Shown one piece after another: positions 1 to 7,168 of a stretch of DNA of 7,932 nt (positions within the stretch are counted from its first letter, which is position 1; each line of letters begins with the position of its first letter). The DNA comes from an uncultured Methylococcaceae bacterium (lineage in GTDB: Bacteria; Pseudomonadota; Gammaproteobacteria; Methylococcales; Methylomonadaceae), in contig CAJAHC010000223.1 of NCBI GenBank assembly GCA_903939355.1, forward strand, positions 1-7,932. Direction: 5' to 3'. The position numbers and the translations under genes are program-made. Under the pieces are notes generated by a model. It saw nothing but the letters and a program-made list of their open reading frames with translations. It did not search any database and had not been told where the DNA came from.

Positions 1-774
1 ACGTTGATTATTACAACGCTTATTCATTCCAACCTCCTTATCGTTAACTTTAACCTCAGGAGGTTTACAACTCAATTGCTCAGTCAACCAAGACATTACA
101 TCCCACATAGTTGCCGGATTATCATCACTGGCCAAATAACATTGCTCCAGGGTCACGCCTGCCAAACTTTGCTCCAGCAAAAAAATCAACACATCTATAC
201 AATCCTGCTGATGAATACGATTGGTATAATAGGGTGGATCTTTTTGAATCACACTCTGTTGTTTAGCCATTCTTAAGAGATACTCTCGACCTGGGCCATA
301 AATCCCGGAAAAACGAACGACAATATTTTGAGGATTTAAATCCATCAATTGTTGTTCCGCTTGTCTGATATATTGGCTGGTAATATTGTCAGGTTGAGCA
401 ATAGATTCTTCATCCACCCACTCGCCTTCTGATTGCCCATAAACACTAGTAGAAGATATAAAAATCCAATTTGGACTGGCACCTTCTTTAACAAATCTGT
501 CAATTAAGTTAGTCAAGCCTATTTCATATATAGCTTGATAACTCTCTTTATTTCGTCCATCAGGTGACACGATAAAATATATAAATTCGAAATCTAAAGG
601 TAATTCTTCTAGCTGATAAGCTAATGATATATCAGCCGTAAAGTAATTAACCTCTCCGACATCCAATTTGGGTGGGTTTCTTTTTAGCCCGGTTACATCA
701 TGACCCTTTGCAGCTAAGTTATGGGCCAATTGTGTACCGATAGAGCCACAACCAATAATTAAAATCTTTGCCAT
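1..774 (-). CDS. YeeZ-like NAD-dependent epimerase/dehydratase-family protein (3' end cut by window)
   Basis: The frame is open for 258 codons from the ATG at 774 to the left edge, so the C-terminus is missing. E. coli YeeZ is about 274 residues, so probably only some 15-30 residues are lost. The N-terminus is a Rossmann fold (MAKILIIGCGSIGT) with glycines G8, G10 and G13 for NAD(P). Further family motifs are SSTSVYG at 107-113, RFSGIYGPGR at 154-163 and NRIHQQD at 185-191, which match the YeeZ-type atypical extended SDR proteins. Tyr135 is followed by Ile-Arg-Gln rather than the classical YxxxK, so ordinary SDR catalysis is doubtful, as is common in this subgroup. The substrate is unknown. 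The start is supported by an AAAGG ribosome binding site 7 bases upstream. It lies 64 bases downstream of the DUF523-DUF1722 gene on the same strand and is probably co-transcribed with it. Family assignment is firm; function is not known. Confidence 0.9.
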   Translation of the reverse strand, partial: MAKILIIGCGSIGTQLAHNLAAKGHDVTGLKRNPPKLDVGEVNYFTADISLAYQLEELPLDFEFIYFIVSPDGRNKESYQAIYEIGLTNLIDRFVKEGASPNWIFISSTSVYGQSEGEWVDEESIAQPDNITSQYIRQAEQQLMDLNPQNIVVRFSGIYGPGREYLLRMAKQQSVIQKDPPYYTNRIHQQDCIDVLIFLLEQSLAGVTLEQCYLASDDNPATMWDVMSWLTEQLSCKPPEVKVNDKEVGMNKRCNNQR

Positions 775-781
775 ACATTAA

Positions 782-786
782 CCTTT
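782..786 (-). promoter_or_regulatory. Ribosome binding site of the epimerase-family gene
   Basis: On the minus strand AAAGG lies 7 bases before the ATG at 774. It is the clearest Shine-Dalgarno sequence among the minus-strand genes and fixes the start of that gene. Confidence 0.6.
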
Positions 787-838
787 AATCAAAAAAACCG
801 CATCAACAAGCCCCTATTACAAAGCATACTCTTGCCAC

Positions 839-1777
839 TTAAAGCTGATTAATGAGTTGTAACTCCTGAGGATACGGTGACATGTAATAAGATTCTTGTA
901 TATAAGTATCCGGGGATTTACGAAAATGATGCTTAAGCATAGTCAAAGGGACAATCAAAGGGACTTCACCACGACGATAACGCTCAATAATCTCGCAAAG
1001 CTCTGCCTTATCATCAGCCGCTAATTCTTTTTTTAGATATCCCTGGATATGTTGCAAGACATTGACATGGCTAGCTCGACTAACAACTTTTTTAAGCGTA
1101 TTCATTAACTGTAAAATATACTGCTCGGCAACTTGTAACAGATTATCTTTGGTTAATCCCGCTAACAAATGGCCCATTTCACGATAGTCAGCATGACTCA
1201 TGATAATTAATTTGTGCCGCGCATGAAAATGTGTCAGTTTTTGGGGTGAAATACCTTCAGCCAAGAGCAACTTCCAACGATACAAAACATAAACCCGCTG
1301 AATAAAATTCTCACGCAAACCAGAATCGCCCAAACGGCCTTCTTCTTCTACTGGTAACAAGGGATTATTTTTCATCATTTCCTGCGCATAAATACCAAAT
1401 CCCTCTCTATGAGGTTGATGGCCTGAGTAAACCTTTACGCGCTCCATTCCACAACTTGGGGAGTCCTTTTTTAAAATATAGCCACACAAACTCGCATGAA
1501 TATCTTTTTGTTCATGGGCATAATCCTTTAATCGATCAGTCACATCCATGGTGGGTTCCTTAACCCCCACACATCGAATTTCATTAGCGACTTTTACTAA
1601 ATGAATTGGCTGCCTAGGTATTCCTAAACCAATAGCAACCTCAGGACAGAAAGAATGAAATTCAAAATATTTACTGAGTGTTCCAACAATATAAGCGTCA
1701 CGTTTATGAGCACCATCGAAACGAACTAACTCACCCAGTAAACAGCTACTAATACCAACCGGAATTTTATTTAACAT
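839..1777 (-). CDS. DUF523-DUF1722 fusion protein (TudS-like desulfidase domain plus YbgA-like domain)
   Basis: A 312-residue cytoplasmic protein of two joined domains. Residues 1-150 are DUF523: SSCLLGELVRFDG (Cys12), FCPEV (Cys44) and SPSCG (Cys109) are the family's three conserved cysteines. In the characterised thiouracil desulfidase TudS of this family, three cysteines hold a [4Fe-4S] cluster that removes sulfur from thiolated bases; a similar cluster here is an inference. Residues about 185-305 are DUF1722, the domain that makes up E. coli YbgA, with the typical WKLLLAEG, FHARHKLIIMSH and LTMLKHHF segments. The fused form is widespread in proteobacteria and is often next to DNA photolyase genes, which suits the BLUF photoreceptor encoded upstream. 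The gene starts 31 bases after the peroxidase gene and precedes the epimerase-family gene by 64 bases. Only a weak purine-rich sequence precedes the ATG. Physiological role uncertain. Confidence 0.93.
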   Translation of the reverse strand: MLNKIPVGISSCLLGELVRFDGAHKRDAYIVGTLSKYFEFHSFCPEVAIGLGIPRQPIHLVKVANEIRCVGVKEPTMDVTDRLKDYAHEQKDIHASLCGYILKKDSPSCGMERVKVYSGHQPHREGFGIYAQEMMKNNPLLPVEEEGRLGDSGLRENFIQRVYVLYRWKLLLAEGISPQKLTHFHARHKLIIMSHADYREMGHLLAGLTKDNLLQVAEQYILQLMNTLKKVVSRASHVNVLQHIQGYLKKELAADDKAELCEIIERYRRGEVPLIVPLTMLKHHFRKSPDTYIQESYYMSPYPQELQLINQL

Positions 1778-1808
1778 TCTTTAATTAATGAATAAACAAA
1801 ACCTTGGC

Positions 1809-3212
1809 TTATTGGACATCTTTATCATTTAATTTAGTAACTAACTTGCCCTTATATTCACCTGTCAAAGACTTTAAGAAATCTTCTATTTTAGTTATTT
1901 CATCTTTTGTAAAATCTTTATTTCTTTGTACTTTACCCATCATCTTAATTGCATCAGCTAAATTAGCCGTAGAACCATCGTGAAAATATGGGAAAGTTAG
2001 CTCAACATTACGTAAGCTTGGCACTTTAAAGAAATGACGATCTTTTTCGTCTTTGGTCACATTGAAACGACCATTGTCTGCTTCAGTTAATTCACCACCG
2101 CGCAGATTAAAATAATTATGTTCTACACCCATCTTTTCATAAGATCCACCACCTAAAGTTGGTCCAAAATGACAAGATGCGCAATTAAGTTTAAATAAAT
2201 CATATCCAGCTTTTTCATTAGTTGTCAGAATTTCGTCATTGCCACGTAGATACTGATCGAAACGAGAATTTCCTGTTACTAATGATGTTTCAAAATAAGC
2301 AATAGCATCAGTGACTGTTGCTTTGGTTAATCCTTTTCCAGCGTATAACTCATCAAAAGATTTTTTGTATTCATCAACTTGGCTAAGCTTTTTAACTACA
2401 TTATCCCATTCTTCACCCATTTCACCTGGATTTGCGACTGGACCTGCTGCCTGCTCTTGTAAATCTTTTGCTCGACCATCCCAGAATTGAGCTAGGTTAT
2501 AACTTGCATTATAAACACTGGGTGAATTAATTGGCCCTTGTTGACCACGAATACCGGTGGCAACTTTGGCTTGATCAGTACCTCCTTTCGTTAAGTCATG
2601 ACAAGAAGCGCAATTCATAGTCTCATCTCCAGAAAGTAATTTTTCAAAAAAGAGTTTATGACCTAACGCTACTTTTCTTTCATCAAGCGCCAATTTCAAA
2701 GGAAGTGCTTGTATTGGTTCACCTTTTAAAGGCTTTTTTGCATCAGAACTAAGAGATGATTTAGCTCGTTCTTCAGCAATCCAATCGAGAATATCTTGCT
2801 GCTCTTCAGCGGTTAATCTTCCAGTCCAATGCATGGAAAGATATAAATGAGGAGGCATACTGTTGTTTCTAACTGTACCTTCTATTCTTGCCAGCATCAA
2901 CGGAGTAAAGCTTGTTTCACCGCTGTAAAGTTGCTTAGATAAAATCAGTCTGCCTGAAGCATTCTCGATATCTTTTGCCATGAGCTGCTTAGCAATAGGT
3001 AATTTTGCGTATATCGGCATACGCGTCATTCCTGGTGAATGACAATCCACGCATTTATTTTGAAGAACTGGTGAAACCTTAGCAAATTTTTCAGAGCTAC
3101 CCGGTACAAGAGCTATTGGTTCATTTTCCCCAGACAATCCAATCATATTTGAAACTGGCAAAATTATTATTACAGCCAAAAAAAAGAAGATTACTAACTG
3201 TTTTTTTTTCAT
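1809..3212 (-). CDS. Tri-haem cytochrome c peroxidase / MauG-family protein with N-terminal haem-binding domain
   Basis: A 467-residue exported protein. Residues 1-26 have a lysine-rich start and a hydrophobic stretch (about 6-25), so it is a signal peptide or membrane anchor with the rest in the periplasm. Three c-type haem sites are visible: CVDCH at 54-58, CASCH at 201-205 and CASCH at 344-348. The first lies in a Haem_bd-type domain (about 45-147) with the features SPGMTRMPIYAK and SMPPHLY. The other two belong to a bacterial dihaem peroxidase fold (about 170-455) with FWDGR at 243-247, NPGEM at 261-265 carrying the likely catalytic Glu264, FPYFHDGS at 407-414, and Met424/Met425 as possible axial ligand. 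The family reduces H2O2 to water with electrons from c-type cytochromes, or, as in MauG, oxidises a protein partner; the sequence does not decide between these. The extra N-terminal haem may act as a built-in electron entry. The ATG has no obvious Shine-Dalgarno sequence. It is 111 bases downstream of the photoreceptor gene. Confidence 0.94.
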   Translation of the reverse strand: MKKKQLVIFFFLAVIIILPVSNMIGLSGENEPIALVPGSSEKFAKVSPVLQNKCVDCHSPGMTRMPIYAKLPIAKQLMAKDIENASGRLILSKQLYSGETSFTPLMLARIEGTVRNNSMPPHLYLSMHWTGRLTAEEQQDILDWIAEERAKSSLSSDAKKPLKGEPIQALPLKLALDERKVALGHKLFFEKLLSGDETMNCASCHDLTKGGTDQAKVATGIRGQQGPINSPSVYNASYNLAQFWDGRAKDLQEQAAGPVANPGEMGEEWDNVVKKLSQVDEYKKSFDELYAGKGLTKATVTDAIAYFETSLVTGNSRFDQYLRGNDEILTTNEKAGYDLFKLNCASCHFGPTLGGGSYEKMGVEHNYFNLRGGELTEADNGRFNVTKDEKDRHFFKVPSLRNVELTFPYFHDGSTANLADAIKMMGKVQRNKDFTKDEITKIEDFLKSLTGEYKGKLVTKLNDKDVQ

Positions 3213-3323
3213 ATTGATATCGATAATGGGGCTAATTTTAAAAAATATGGAATTGTAAATTTAACAACCCCAACTATTCATCAATTTGTAATTTTCATTA
3301 ATTAAAATTGTATACTGATTCCA

Positions 3324-6300
3324 TCATCCACTAATACTATCTTCCACAAGAGTATACACTTGATTAATTTCGTTAGAATGTTTAGCACTTAGTTCTTCAG
3401 AATACTCAAAAGGCCAAGACTCATTAGTCATTACTTTAATAGATTCGTTTACAGCAATAGCCTTATTCATATTTCTGGCGATATTGGATAGACTTACCGC
3501 CTGATCCACAGTATTACCTAAAACCGTGTAGTCCATTTTAATAGATGAACCAATGTTTCCCTGAATTGTCTCTCCATAAGCTATACCAAATCCACAAGTC
3601 ACATTCATATAATCAAAATAAGGTTGACATAGTAAATTGAATTTTTTATAGGTATCCATGGATGCTGCAATAGCTTCATTCAATTGATTTTTCTCAAAAT
3701 GCCCAACAACACAACCACCTGAGTATTTTACTACTTGGCCACCATATTCAATAAAAGAAATTGAACAGATGTCTAGAAATTGATCAAGTACATCAATAAC
3801 TTGCTTGAGCGGATAATGGCTGGCCAAAAATGAAAAATCAGTCATACTTCCTGATACCACTATTTTTCCTTTATTTTCAACTGGAATGGTTAATGGATTA
3901 ATCCCTTCCATTAGATACTTAAGCAATACCGGTTGCGTATAACGACCAATAGTATTGTATGATTCAGCTATATTTTGCAGCATCATCCCAATTGCGAGTA
4001 ACATAAGATCATTACTTTCAGAAAGTGCTACAGTTTTCATGCCCCAATCAGTAAAGAGCCGTTCCTCACAACCCGTTTCTGCACTTAAAATAGTTATATC
4101 AGTATGTCTTGGATCTCTAGCTATTTTTTCAACTAACGCATCTACAGTTTCTTCTTCACCTTCTAAAATTTGAAAAAAATAGTCTTTTACAGATATTAAG
4201 GTTCCCGTTACATCTCGCTTTATATTATTTATACTTGATGATTTGCCAATAGCAAGTATTTCTTCTTCGTCCATCACCGCATTGACTTTACTGACATAGG
4301 TTAGTCGTTTCAAACCCAAAGGGACTTCAGACTTTATTGTTTCAGATTGATAAGACTTTAAATTACGAATCGCTTTACCCATTAACCAACCACTTTTCAG
4401 CAAGGCTTTTAAGTCCGCTTGCGAAATAAGCTTTAACTCACAGTCCGTAAGACATCGAACAGATTCGATACGTCTATTTTGATGGGTTGGCAGGAGCTCT
4501 CCAAAAAAATCACCTGGACCTAGCTCTTTAATTTTACGACCATCCTGTATAACCTTTAAATGACCGGAATCAACTGCATATGCAAACTCACCTGCCTCAC
4601 CCTGCTTAAATACTTCATCACCGGCTTTAAAGTAAGAGCGTTGAAGATGGGGTGTTGCCGCTTGTGATAAGACTGCAATATCACTGCGAAAAATAAGGAC
4701 TAAAAACCAATCTATAATGATACGGAGATTTCTCTCTAATCCAGGTACTGATAACAAATTAATCCAACGAGATACAAACCAAGCCGACTTACCACTGAAT
4801 ATAAGCCACCCTAAACAACATAAAGAGTATTTACCCATGGTGTAAGGTCGAAATAATTGAACTCGTTTCTTAAACGCCTGTAGTGGATAACCTTGAGAAT
4901 GAGCCCAAGCATTCAACCCCGCAGTATAACCAAGCGATACTAAATCACCCGTAAACTCAAATTGAGGGGAATTATGGTCTTGATTTGTTTCTGTAATCCA
5001 TATGTTTTCAAAGCCTTCCAAAGACAATTGATCATTAATTTCATAAGGAAAGTTTAGATTCCCCCTAAATTTGAAGGGGATCGGAGCTAAGCTTAAAGAA
5101 GCATTTATAACAAGTCCAATAGGGCTGCTTTTTCCATTAGCAAAAAATATCTCTCTCTCAGTAATGCTTGTAATTTCTGAGTCCAAGTGCTCAACAACAC
5201 CGGCTTTTTTTAATGCTTTGGAACGTTTAGAGCTGATTTTCTTTTCAAAATCAGACCAAAACAAACCTTGTTGTACAAAAAGATGAACCTGCCAACCCAC
5301 GTCACGAAGGACAGAATAAGAGGATTCTGCCGATCGGAGTATTTGACTGACTTCAACAGCAATACCCGAGGCGCATTCACCAAAACCAACAATGGCAAAG
5401 GACAGGAGACGCACTTGTTCACGAGGATCTTCATCAAATTCCGCCTCTTCAACCAAATCAAGTACGCGCTGTCTAATTCGAAGTGCATCAGCCACTGAAT
5501 CTATAGGACAAGCATGAGACATCATCCCAGATATTTCAGAAGTATTTGTCTTAAGCGTAGGTGCAATAATTAAACTATCATAATCCAATTCAATAACTTC
5601 GTTATTCTTGCGTTTTGCTATGACTTTTTGAGCTTTCTCATCAATAAGATCTAAATGTCCAACAACCACATTTGTCTGCTGAATAATTCGACGAAATGGA
5701 TTGACCACATTCCCAGGCTGAATAGTTCCCCCGATTACCTCAGGAAGGAATGGCGCAAACAAGAAGTTCGCCTGCTCATTCAACAAAGTAATCTTAACAT
5801 TGGAGTACTGACCAATAAGTCTTTCAATTTTAACTGCAGCTTGTAAGGCAGCAAGTCCGCCACCAGCGATAACAATATGCGCAGGTTTATCTCTGGCAAC
5901 AGGTCTGTGTATATGTCCTGCGGAATTAATAAAACAAGTCAAAACAACACCATAAAAAAGAATATGTTCAGTTGGTGTTTCTGGTAGAAGAAAAGCAAAA
6001 ATAGAAAAAGCCGCAATTAAAAATAACGATAAAGGCCTTAATAACACGCCCGCTATCATTAAAATGCCCGCACTAACTTCAACCAAAGCCATCACCAGTG
6101 TGAAAGCCTCGGGATGTAATGACAAAATCGGTAATTGATAATGACTAATAATGCCTATAGACAAATTAGGCTGCATAACTTTAAAAAATACCCCTAAATA
6201 CAACAAGGTGGTACCCGTTAAAATTCGCATAATTGCCTGAGCTCTCTGACGAGGCTGTTCCGCCAACCAACTCTGAATACCCTGAAACATTGGCAGTGTT

Positions 6301-6953
6301 GGTAATGGAAAATAATGCCTACCTGGCCCTTGTAATACCAGATAAATACAAGCTCCGATTATAGCTCCCGCGTAAGCGAAGATAGCTGATCCATACAAGT
6401 AACCACCCAGTAAACTTAATAAAATCAATAGCGAAGAAAATATACGCACATAGATGCCAAACAGAATAGTTAGACCTAAAACGACTTCTGCCCATCGCAA
6501 CCAGACCCATGAAGCTCCTAGTTGATTTAAATCAAGATCGGGGGCCAAAAAAGTTGGCACTGTATAGGGTTCAACACCAAAACGAGGCTCTGCTCCAAAT
6601 GCCGATGACAATAATATCCAGCCCAGACAGACCCGAAGAATACGCGGAACATGATCCCCATACGAAGATAATCTCGCTTGTAAATCAGCAAACAACTCCC
6701 TAGCACCTGTAAACCCCAACCATACCCAACCCAAAATAAAAACTAAAAAAATAGAAACCATTGTTAAATTGAGCGCAGAGACTCGAGAGAACAGGTCTGG
6801 ATACTTTAACGAATTCCAATAAGCAATTTGTTCAGGAGTCAAAATCCATCGTTCATGCGCCAAAACCATATCGGAAAAAAATACTATTCCAATTAGGCTA
6901 ATGACTAAAAACACAGCCTTCCAGAAACGCCGAAAAATTAGGTGAATGTTCAT
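3324..6953 (-). CDS. Multidomain membrane photoreceptor: DoxX - NDH-2-like - cNMP-binding - BLUF - degenerate class III cyclase
   Basis: One intact 1209-residue frame with these modules. (1) Residues 1-32, a signal sequence ending VLA before HERW, then a membrane helix at about 60-80. (2) About 100-345, a DoxX-like region of two repeated multi-helix blocks. (3) About 357-755, a type II NADH dehydrogenase-like flavoprotein: FAD Rossmann motif GGGLAAL at 364-370, second Rossmann motif GFGECASG at 523-530, and the family's tail with IDWFLVLIFRSD at 747-758; the FAD-binding Gly-Asp motif and quinone-site segment are missing near 650-665. (4) About 758-862, a CRP-type cyclic-nucleotide pocket with FGEL at 817-820 and Arg828. 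(5) About 880-978, BLUF with Tyr886, Asn910, Gln928, Trp970 and Met972. (6) About 1025-1205, a class III cyclase fold with Ser1036, Gly1080, Asp1150 and Ser1154 at catalytic positions. The start is supported by the signal sequence, although the ribosome binding site is weak. It heads the four-gene minus-strand block. Likely role: membrane sensor of blue light and possibly cyclic nucleotide; output unknown. Confidence 0.95.
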   Translation of the reverse strand: MNIHLIFRRFWKAVFLVISLIGIVFFSDMVLAHERWILTPEQIAYWNSLKYPDLFSRVSALNLTMVSIFLVFILGWVWLGFTGARELFADLQARLSSYGDHVPRILRVCLGWILLSSAFGAEPRFGVEPYTVPTFLAPDLDLNQLGASWVWLRWAEVVLGLTILFGIYVRIFSSLLILLSLLGGYLYGSAIFAYAGAIIGACIYLVLQGPGRHYFPLPTLPMFQGIQSWLAEQPRQRAQAIMRILTGTTLLYLGVFFKVMQPNLSIGIISHYQLPILSLHPEAFTLVMALVEVSAGILMIAGVLLRPLSLFLIAAFSIFAFLLPETPTEHILFYGVVLTCFINSAGHIHRPVARDKPAHIVIAGGGLAALQAAVKIERLIGQYSNVKITLLNEQANFLFAPFLPEVIGGTIQPGNVVNPFRRIIQQTNVVVGHLDLIDEKAQKVIAKRKNNEVIELDYDSLIIAPTLKTNTSEISGMMSHACPIDSVADALRIRQRVLDLVEEAEFDEDPREQVRLLSFAIVGFGECASGIAVEVSQILRSAESSYSVLRDVGWQVHLFVQQGLFWSDFEKKISSKRSKALKKAGVVEHLDSEITSITEREIFFANGKSSPIGLVINASLSLAPIPFKFRGNLNFPYEINDQLSLEGFENIWITETNQDHNSPQFEFTGDLVSLGYTAGLNAWAHSQGYPLQAFKKRVQLFRPYTMGKYSLCCLGWLIFSGKSAWFVSRWINLLSVPGLERNLRIIIDWFLVLIFRSDIAVLSQAATPHLQRSYFKAGDEVFKQGEAGEFAYAVDSGHLKVIQDGRKIKELGPGDFFGELLPTHQNRRIESVRCLTDCELKLISQADLKALLKSGWLMGKAIRNLKSYQSETIKSEVPLGLKRLTYVSKVNAVMDEEEILAIGKSSSINNIKRDVTGTLISVKDYFFQILEGEEETVDALVEKIARDPRHTDITILSAETGCEERLFTDWGMKTVALSESNDLMLLAIGMMLQNIAESYNTIGRYTQPVLLKYLMEGINPLTIPVENKGKIVVSGSMTDFSFLASHYPLKQVIDVLDQFLDICSISFIEYGGQVVKYSGGCVVGHFEKNQLNEAIAASMDTYKKFNLLCQPYFDYMNVTCGFGIAYGETIQGNIGSSIKMDYTVLGNTVDQAVSLSNIARNMNKAIAVNESIKVMTNESWPFEYSEELSAKHSNEINQVYTLVEDSISG

Positions 6954-7086
6954 GATGATTTACTTTTATAGTTTTAATTATGTCGTAATTGTATATAGAG
7001 AATTTGATTAAATAAACATAAAGCCCAAGTATTTTTAAAAAAAAAATTTCTTAGACATTTTCATCATCCATTATTATTTTCGACGC

Positions 7087-7104
7087 TTTGGCTTGAAAGC
7101 CAAA
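7087..7104. repeat. Inverted repeat, possible operator or hairpin
   Basis: TTTGGCT and AGCCAAA form 7-base arms around TGAA. It lies about 135 bases upstream of the photoreceptor gene. It is not followed by a T-run on either strand, so it does not look like a terminator. A regulator site or 5' leader hairpin are both possible. Confidence 0.4.
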
Positions 7105-7110
7105 TTAAAA

Positions 7111-7132
7111 TCAATTTTGTTAAAAAAATTGA
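7111..7132. repeat. Second inverted repeat, possible operator
   Basis: TCAATTTT and AAAATTGA form perfect 8-base arms around a 6-base spacer. It begins 7 bases after the first inverted repeat. The arms are mostly A and T, so chance is a real alternative; the close pairing of two dyads in a divergent promoter region is the reason to list it. Confidence 0.35.
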
Positions 7133-7168
7133 CCAAATAGACTCATTTACCCTTGATTAGGGAAATTT

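Noticed and set aside
4..276. Plus-strand open frame of 90 codons
   Set aside because: It lies antisense inside the epimerase-family gene, whose minus-strand frame has clear family motifs; the plus-strand product has no recognisable features.
3250..3310. AATTTT/AAAATT inverted repeat after the photoreceptor gene as a terminator
   Set aside because: The stem is made only of A-T pairs, has an eight-base loop and no T-run; it would be too weak to stop transcription.
3339..3881. Loss of cyclase residues caused by a frameshift or sequencing error
   Set aside because: The frame is continuous and the residues on both sides of each replaced position align with bPAC, so these are separate substitutions rather than a shifted frame.
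3955..4173. Plus-strand 72-codon frame opposite the BLUF domain
   Set aside because: Antisense to a strongly conserved BLUF coding stretch and without any start signal; a shadow.
5210..5488. Minus-strand 92-codon frame inside the photoreceptor gene
   Set aside because: It is an alternative frame of the photoreceptor gene, whose own frame encodes the NDH-2-like region here; no ribosome binding site or motif.
7031..7050. T-run plus A-run (ATTTTTAAAAAAAAAATTT) as a special element
   Set aside because: A homopolymer tract of this kind is ordinary in AT-rich intergenic DNA and may only affect DNA bending.
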